This document shows, piece after piece, positions 6,784 through 11,657 of a DNA stretch of 11,657 nucleotides. Made by a program: the position numbers and the translations under genes. Source of the DNA: Ruminiclostridium sp. GTDB lineage: Bacteria; Bacillota_A; Clostridia; Oscillospirales; Ruminococcaceae. The notes below the pieces were generated by a model. It did no database searches and had not been told where the DNA came from. It saw only the letters and a program-made list of their open reading frames with translations. Every line of letters begins with the position of its first letter. Position 1 is the first letter of the stretch. The DNA is taken from the NCBI GenBank assembly GCA_017550775.1, contig JAFZOA010000566.1, positions 1-11,657 on the forward strand. Reading direction: 5' to 3'.

Positions 6784-9700
6784 GTTTAATGTCTCCAATC
6801 TGTTTGTTGACGAAGTCGCTAATAGATGTAATAGAATCATCATACTTTAAGTTATAAGTTTCTGCATTTATAGTATTACATCCTGTTATAAAAAGCAAAT
6901 GAGTATTACATTTATCAATAAACAGGGAATCTATTTTTTCGGGACTGTGAGTGAGATAATAGTATAAAGCAAGGATTTCTAAATCGTTGCAAACAATATA
7001 ATAGTTTTCATAAGCATAATTCTCTGATAGAATCTTTTTTAACAAGTCTTTGATAAGGAGTGTCCAATCATTTTCAGAGAAATATTTAGAATATGACATA
7101 ATAAGTTGTTCACACCCTGTTGAATGGTAACCATATTCGCTCTTTTTTAAAATAAATGGTATTACGCAATTTGAGGCAAATTGAGATAAACTATCAATAT
7201 TTATCAGATCCTTTATTTTATCAAGCATATTATGCTGATTGTAACTGTCGTCTGAAAAGGTAGAAAGTATAATATCCTCAGTTGTTTTCGTGTATCCTGA
7301 TTCTTTTATTGATATAAATACATCCGGATATTGTCCTTCCAAATCTATTTCTTCATCTGGCGAATATATACCGTCGGAGGGTTCGCAGTTTCCAAATGAT
7401 TTAAGTTTATTTTTAATTGTAGTATCTTTAATAAGGTTTATTATAGTATTATTATAATCATCTAATGAAGAATGGTAGAATTCATCATGTTTTTTGTGTT
7501 TTTCAATATTGGGTTTTATCCAAGCATTTGTAATAAGATATAAGTCACACAATTCATCATCGGACAATTCCAAATTAAGAATGTTGTCATAAATAGAGCG
7601 TAATAGTGTTTTTCTCCAATAAACGAAATCATCAGGAGTGTTTTTTAGTTCGAATAAAGCATCAACGGCTCTATAATTCATGGATATAGCGGTTTTAAAT
7701 AACGTATCGTCAATAGTACTTTCCATTCGGTTGTCCCCTATTTTATTGGCGTAATCAGAAATAGAAAGCAATTTTATTCCATATTCGTTTAGCTTGTTTT
7801 CAGTATCTGGTATATTATTATAACATTGCAATAAACCATATAATGAATAGTCTTTATGATCTACATAGCTAATCAATCTTAAAGATAATCTATTTTCTAT
7901 TTCATTAATAAGTTCATGCTCTTGAAATTCGTTTAATATGTCTATAACATTTAAACATATTTTTTCTATGGTATCATAGCTATCATCCCATACATATCCG
8001 TTATATCCACACCAAAAATCAGCAATTGCTAAAAAAGAACTGCGGTTATTATCTATATAATATAAATAAGCATATTCGTTAATATAAATAGCATTTGTGC
8101 CTGTAAAAATCTGAAAAATATTATCACATAAAGTGTGAAGGTAAGGCTGATTATTCTTATTGTCAAATATATGTACGAAAACATTTTTCAGAAAAGGTAT
8201 TATTTCATACGCATTACAATCGTCGCTAGGACCGGGTCCATAATCTCTAGTAAAATAAGCTAGATTATATGCAATTTCTCCAATGTGGAAATCTGTGATG
8301 CTTTTACCAAAGAATAAATCATATACTGTTTGTGCAATATGGAGAAGACGTAGAGCAGGCTCATATCCTCGTGACGATGTTTTTATATAACATACACTCA
8401 ATGCTTCTTGATAAGTTTCTTCAAAACTTAATGGTACATCAATACTGTAAAGGCAAAAAAACAACTTAAAGAAATAAAGAAGTTTTTCAGACCCTTCGTA
8501 AGGCAATATATTATAGTCTTTAATGCTTTCCTTTAGCCTTTTCTGCAATGCTGTAACATCCATTGTTTTTAATATCATTGCGGTGCATATCTCAACCATT
8601 ATATAAAAAGGTACGGATTCATGAGATAGTAACGAATTTGATATTATCTCTATAGATTGATTGCTAGTTTTGTTGTTATTACACATGCTTTGAACAAATT
8701 CGAGGTAATTAGTGTGATAATATAACTTGAATTTAAGGGTAGTTTTGACTTCCTCAGGCGCTAAAAAGTTGGAGCTCTCTTTTAACCAACCGCTTACAAA
8801 TTTGGCGTAAATGTTTTTCCCTATTGTTTCAACTTCAATTTCCTGTATTATGTCTGGACAACAATGCCTATAAACAATACCGACATTTTCTAGAAAATCC
8901 TTTTGGTTTTCTGTTTTATAAGATAATATATTTATTATGTTTAAAGAAAAAAGGTATTCATCGAATAGTTTTTTTGCCCTTGAAGATTCTCCGCTTTTAA
9001 TCAGATAAGATATATCGGATATTATATCGATTATATTATCGCTTGCATTCAGAGTATACTTTTCTGATTTTGTTAGATGTTGCGGCATTAAGGCTTCAAA
9101 ATAGTATTTTTCTTTCTCATAATAAGTCAAGCATGAAATATATTGAGAAAACGTTATTGCAATATTACTTAGCTCGCTAACATATTTCAGTTCCTCGTTA
9201 GTTGGTAGTATAGAAATAAGTTTTTTAATCTTTTGAATTAAGCTGTCTATAGGTTTTTTAAATCTTAATGAGTTTATAATATACTCAGGAGTGAAGAGAG
9301 CAAATAAAGAATATATATCTTTTGCTTCTATTAATAGATCAAAAAGAACATCATATTTATATATCTCTATTTCTTCATGTTCTAATATATTATCTTTTAT
9401 AAAATTAACGATGTTTTTAAAGTTTGAGTTATGGGTTATTATTTTTTTGAAATATAGTCTAACATCATTATGGTAACAATAGTATCCGTCTTTATCTTTT
9501 GTAATAATTGGATTAAGTTGATTTAAAATACATTCTATATTTATACGAGCTTTATTGCAAATTAATTCTAAATCTGAAACTGGTATTTTTTTAGCTGCAA
9601 CAGCAAAGATTGCTTCTAAAATGTATAAATCCAAAGCTTCACTGATGTGGCTAATTATCCAGTTGTAGTATTTATCAATATTCCCGTTTAATTCGCGTTC

Positions 9701-11224
9701 GCTTAATAAGCCAATAGCGTTATCAAAATCAAGCGGTTTAGGGTGATTTTTTAGTTCTTCAATAGCAAAGATTATGTTTAATGTATTATTCCCAGCCACA
9801 TCTGTAATTCTATTAGAAAAAGTAGCTGGATCTATTCCTTCAATATCTATATTATTGTGTTTTAGCAACAATAATATATCTTCCATTTTTAGTGTTGGAA
9901 GACAACAATAGTGTATTTGGTTATTATCATGTATCCACGAGGGATACTTGTCGAAAGTTGGCTGACCAACAAAAATAAATTTAACTCCGTTTCCCACTTC
10001 TTCTGGTCTAGGTAGTTGTGATAGAAAAGATATGTTTTTATTTTCAGCTCTAGCGGCATGATCCATTCCATCAATAAACAGATAACAATCCCTTCCCATT
10101 TTAGAAGCATATATAGGAAGAAATGATAGTACATACTCTCTTAGTTTTGGAATAGGAAGATAATCGAAAATTGGAGGGAAATTTAAATCGCTTAGTATTT
10201 TAAGCTCTTCAAATTTTAATTTCAATTGGCTTAAGATGCTACACCAAAGATTTTTCCCGCTGTAATATCCCGCATCGTCACAATATAATGGTAATTCTTT
10301 GTTTACAGGAAGATATGTGTAGTATCTAAAATCGACGATTGAATCATCTAATTGTGCAAGGTAACTTATGAAATTTGTTTTTCCCGCACCGGGATTCCCT
10401 TGAAGAAATATTATTTTTTTATCGCTTTCTTTGACTGCTTTTATGAACTCAACTGCATATTCCTTCCTGGACTGGAAAACTGGTTTTTCGGGATATAATT
10501 CAAATGATGGTATAATAATACTTGGATCACATAGAACTCTGAATAATTCTTCTCTGGGAATCTCCTGCTGTATGCGTTTGCTTGTTACCCATGTTTCAAG
10601 AGCGCTCCTTAATCTGTCAACACATTGTTTAATAACAGATTTGTTATCTGTCCCTAAAATATCTGCAAGCATACTATCCAGCATTTTATCCAATCCTTCG
10701 AGATCGGGGTATTCGATAAACTCTATAATTTTCGTAAATTGCCATGCTTCCTCATTGCAAAGATTAATAGTTTGTTTATACCATTTAATAGCTTCATTTT
10801 CAGTATTGTCGGTGCTGATATATTCAAAATTTTGTTTAATAATTGGTAATACATTATTTAAAAAATGATTCAACGAACACTTGTTTTGGCTTTTATTTAT
10901 CCCGAGTTTTCTGTTTGTGATTATTCTTATAGCGCTTATGTCATTATCATCCTTGTTTCGCCTCCACTCTGATGACCAATGACTAAGCATATCATTCCCG
11001 GACAAATCAGAATATGTAAGGTTATTTTCTATATCGGTATGTTTAACTTGTATATTAACTATGCTTCCATCAGAATATTTTACTACTACATCATCTAATG
11101 ATTGAAAGTTTACTGATTGGAAGGTTATTGATTTTATTGTGGCATCTTTAATCATTTTTAAACATTCTAATAAACCCACTTCCCACTCATACCAATATGG
11201 TGTTCCAATTCCCGCAATATACAT
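6776..11224 (-). CDS. Avs-like antiviral STAND NTPase with N-terminal DUF4297/Cap4-like nuclease domain
   Basis: This is a 1482-residue protein in three parts. Residues 1 to about 110 look like a PD-(D/E)xK nuclease of the DUF4297/Cap4 type: a GTPYWYEWEVGLLECL helix, then DDVVV (44-48) and IQVKH (58-62), giving the D...QxK active site. Residues about 250-600 form a STAND-type NTPase: Walker A GNPGAGKT (276-283), Walker B YLFIDGMDHA (381-390), a following strand VKFIFVGQPT (414-423), and a winged-helix-like end with YYCYHNDVRLYF (581-592). The remaining 880 residues are helical and repeat-like, the usual place of a ligand sensor. In known Avs proteins, binding of a phage protein to the C-terminal part drives assembly and switches on the N-terminal nuclease; that role is inferred here. 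GGAGG at 11232-11236 lies seven bases before the ATG, inside the end of the upstream gene, two bases after its stop. Sampled lines are about 29% GC against about 50% for the facing operon. Confidence 0.8.
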   Translation of the reverse strand: MYIAGIGTPYWYEWEVGLLECLKMIKDATIKSITFQSVNFQSLDDVVVKYSDGSIVNIQVKHTDIENNLTYSDLSGNDMLSHWSSEWRRNKDDNDISAIRIITNRKLGINKSQNKCSLNHFLNNVLPIIKQNFEYISTDNTENEAIKWYKQTINLCNEEAWQFTKIIEFIEYPDLEGLDKMLDSMLADILGTDNKSVIKQCVDRLRSALETWVTSKRIQQEIPREELFRVLCDPSIIIPSFELYPEKPVFQSRKEYAVEFIKAVKESDKKIIFLQGNPGAGKTNFISYLAQLDDSIVDFRYYTYLPVNKELPLYCDDAGYYSGKNLWCSILSQLKLKFEELKILSDLNFPPIFDYLPIPKLREYVLSFLPIYASKMGRDCYLFIDGMDHAARAENKNISFLSQLPRPEEVGNGVKFIFVGQPTFDKYPSWIHDNNQIHYCCLPTLKMEDILLLLKHNNIDIEGIDPATFSNRITDVAGNNTLNIIFAIEELKNHPKPLDFDNAIGLLSERELNGNIDKYYNWIISHISEALDLYILEAIFAVAAKKIPVSDLELICNKARINIECILNQLNPIITKDKDGYYCYHNDVRLYFKKIITHNSNFKNIVNFIKDNILEHEEIEIYKYDVLFDLLIEAKDIYSLFALFTPEYIINSLRFKKPIDSLIQKIKKLISILPTNEELKYVSELSNIAITFSQYISCLTYYEKEKYYFEALMPQHLTKSEKYTLNASDNIIDIISDISYLIKSGESSRAKKLFDEYLFSLNIINILSYKTENQKDFLENVGIVYRHCCPDIIQEIEVETIGKNIYAKFVSGWLKESSNFLAPEEVKTTLKFKLYYHTNYLEFVQSMCNNNKTSNQSIEIISNSLLSHESVPFYIMVEICTAMILKTMDVTALQKRLKESIKDYNILPYEGSEKLLYFFKLFFCLYSIDVPLSFEETYQEALSVCYIKTSSRGYEPALRLLHIAQTVYDLFFGKSITDFHIGEIAYNLAYFTRDYGPGPSDDCNAYEIIPFLKNVFVHIFDNKNNQPYLHTLCDNIFQIFTGTNAIYINEYAYLYYIDNNRSSFLAIADFWCGYNGYVWDDSYDTIEKICLNVIDILNEFQEHELINEIENRLSLRLISYVDHKDYSLYGLLQCYNNIPDTENKLNEYGIKLLSISDYANKIGDNRMESTIDDTLFKTAISMNYRAVDALFELKNTPDDFVYWRKTLLRSIYDNILNLELSDDELCDLYLITNAWIKPNIEKHKKHDEFYHSSLDDYNNTIINLIKDTTIKNKLKSFGNCEPSDGIYSPDEEIDLEGQYPDVFISIKESGYTKTTEDIILSTFSDDSYNQHNMLDKIKDLINIDSLSQFASNCVIPFILKKSEYGYHSTGCEQLIMSYSKYFSENDWTLLIKDLLKKILSENYAYENYYIVCNDLEILALYYYLTHSPEKIDSLFIDKCNTHLLFITGCNTINAETYNLKYDDSITSISDFVNKQIGDIKLL

Positions 11225-11226
11225 TT

Positions 11227-11657
11227 CTATTCCTCCAACGCCTTTATTGATAAATTAATAACCTTATATGCTGCGCTTTCTATGTCATGATTATCCATGT
11301 TAATATGATAGTTATTAATCAATGCATCAATAAGATATTTAAAATTTTTAGCATAATCTTCGTTTAAATACTTGAAATTAGAAATTTTTAATAGTATTTG
11401 GGCAAATTCGCATAATTCGCTGTATGTTGTAGGCAACAATAAGTTTTTTCCATTTATAACAAATTTATGTTGTGCTTTAGGATTATCTACAATAATATTA
11501 CATAAAGTTGCAAACGGATCCTCAATATCAGGATTCTCTTTAAAATACACTTTTTTTATCAAACAAAGATATTGTATGGAGAATATTTGTTCTGTGGGAG
11601 CAATCTTCATATTGTATTTCTGAAAATCAGTTATGTGATCCCTAAAAAGCTCCAAAA
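11227..11657 (-). CDS. Uncharacterised helical protein, partial (5' end outside the window)
   Basis: At least 142 residues are visible, ending KALEE at TAG 11227-11229, two bases before the STAND gene's ATG. The Shine-Dalgarno of that gene lies within this gene's last codons, so the two are almost certainly cotranscribed and coupled. The frame stays open to the window edge, and the first start-like codon (TTG, 11653-11655) has no room for a visible ribosome binding site, so the protein probably begins further upstream. The composition is mixed alpha-helical, rich in N, K, I and Y, with no signal peptide, membrane segment or catalytic motif in the visible part. I do not recognise the family. 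Its position makes a role with the STAND protein likely. Confidence 0.7.
   Translation of the reverse strand, partial: LELFRDHITDFQKYNMKIAPTEQIFSIQYLCLIKKVYFKENPDIEDPFATLCNIIVDNPKAQHKFVINGKNLLLPTTYSELCEFAQILLKISNFKYLNEDYAKNFKYLIDALINNYHINMDNHDIESAAYKVINLSIKALEE

Noticed and set aside
6789..6857. 22-codon open frame just downstream of the orphan plus-strand promoter
   Set aside because: There is no Shine-Dalgarno before its ATG and the frame is antisense to coding sequence; its length is expected by chance.
1..11657. CRISPR arrays, tRNA or rRNA genes, and insertion sequences
   Set aside because: I saw no regularly spaced repeats, no cloverleaf-like or rRNA-like sequence and no DDE/HUH transposase among the proteins. 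Reading by eye cannot exclude a divergent tRNA.

Overview
The window looks like a defence or genomic island from a low-to-mid GC Gram-positive bacterium, most likely a gut-type clostridium (Clostridia/Oscillospiraceae-like). This placement is inferred from strong GGAGG-type ribosome binding sites, the style of the tyrosine integrase and the restriction-modification gene types. There is no rRNA or marker gene to fix it.

Layout. (1) Bases 49-1327 form a cassette bounded by a perfect 23-bp inverted repeat. It holds one complete tyrosine recombinase gene (152-1225), so the recombinase gene lies inside the segment it could invert. (2) Bases 1421-6681 hold a two-gene restriction-modification operon. 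The first gene is an Eco57I-type N6-adenine methyltransferase with a TTG start. The second overlaps it by one base (TAATG) and encodes a large protein with a GIY-YIG-like (T5orf172/MUG113) N-terminal domain, a superfamily 2 helicase, a coiled coil and the first half of a methyltransferase fold. (3) Bases 6682-6775 are a short convergent junction with an 11-bp GC-rich hairpin and, right after it, a near-consensus promoter that points into the 3' end of the next gene. (4) Bases 6776-11657, on the minus strand and much more AT-rich, hold an operon. Its second gene encodes a 1482-residue protein with a DUF4297/Cap4-like nuclease domain, a STAND NTPase and about 880 residues of helical C-terminal sensor-like sequence, resembling the Avs (antiviral STAND) proteins. 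The gene before it is cut by the window edge and is not recognised.

How they may work together. The two defence modules are convergent and differ strongly in base composition, so they were probably acquired separately. The recombinase cassette is directly upstream of the restriction-modification operon in the same orientation, with no convincing terminator between. Inversion of the 49-1327 segment could therefore change transcription into that operon, i.e. a self-inverting on/off switch. This is a hypothesis based on the repeats and layout.

The methyltransferase gene is itself a mosaic: about 53% GC over bases 1441-2280 and about 38% over 2281-3120. The break coincides with an internal Shine-Dalgarno/ATG just before the NPPY motif, which suggests a fusion or a swap of the catalytic/target-recognition half.
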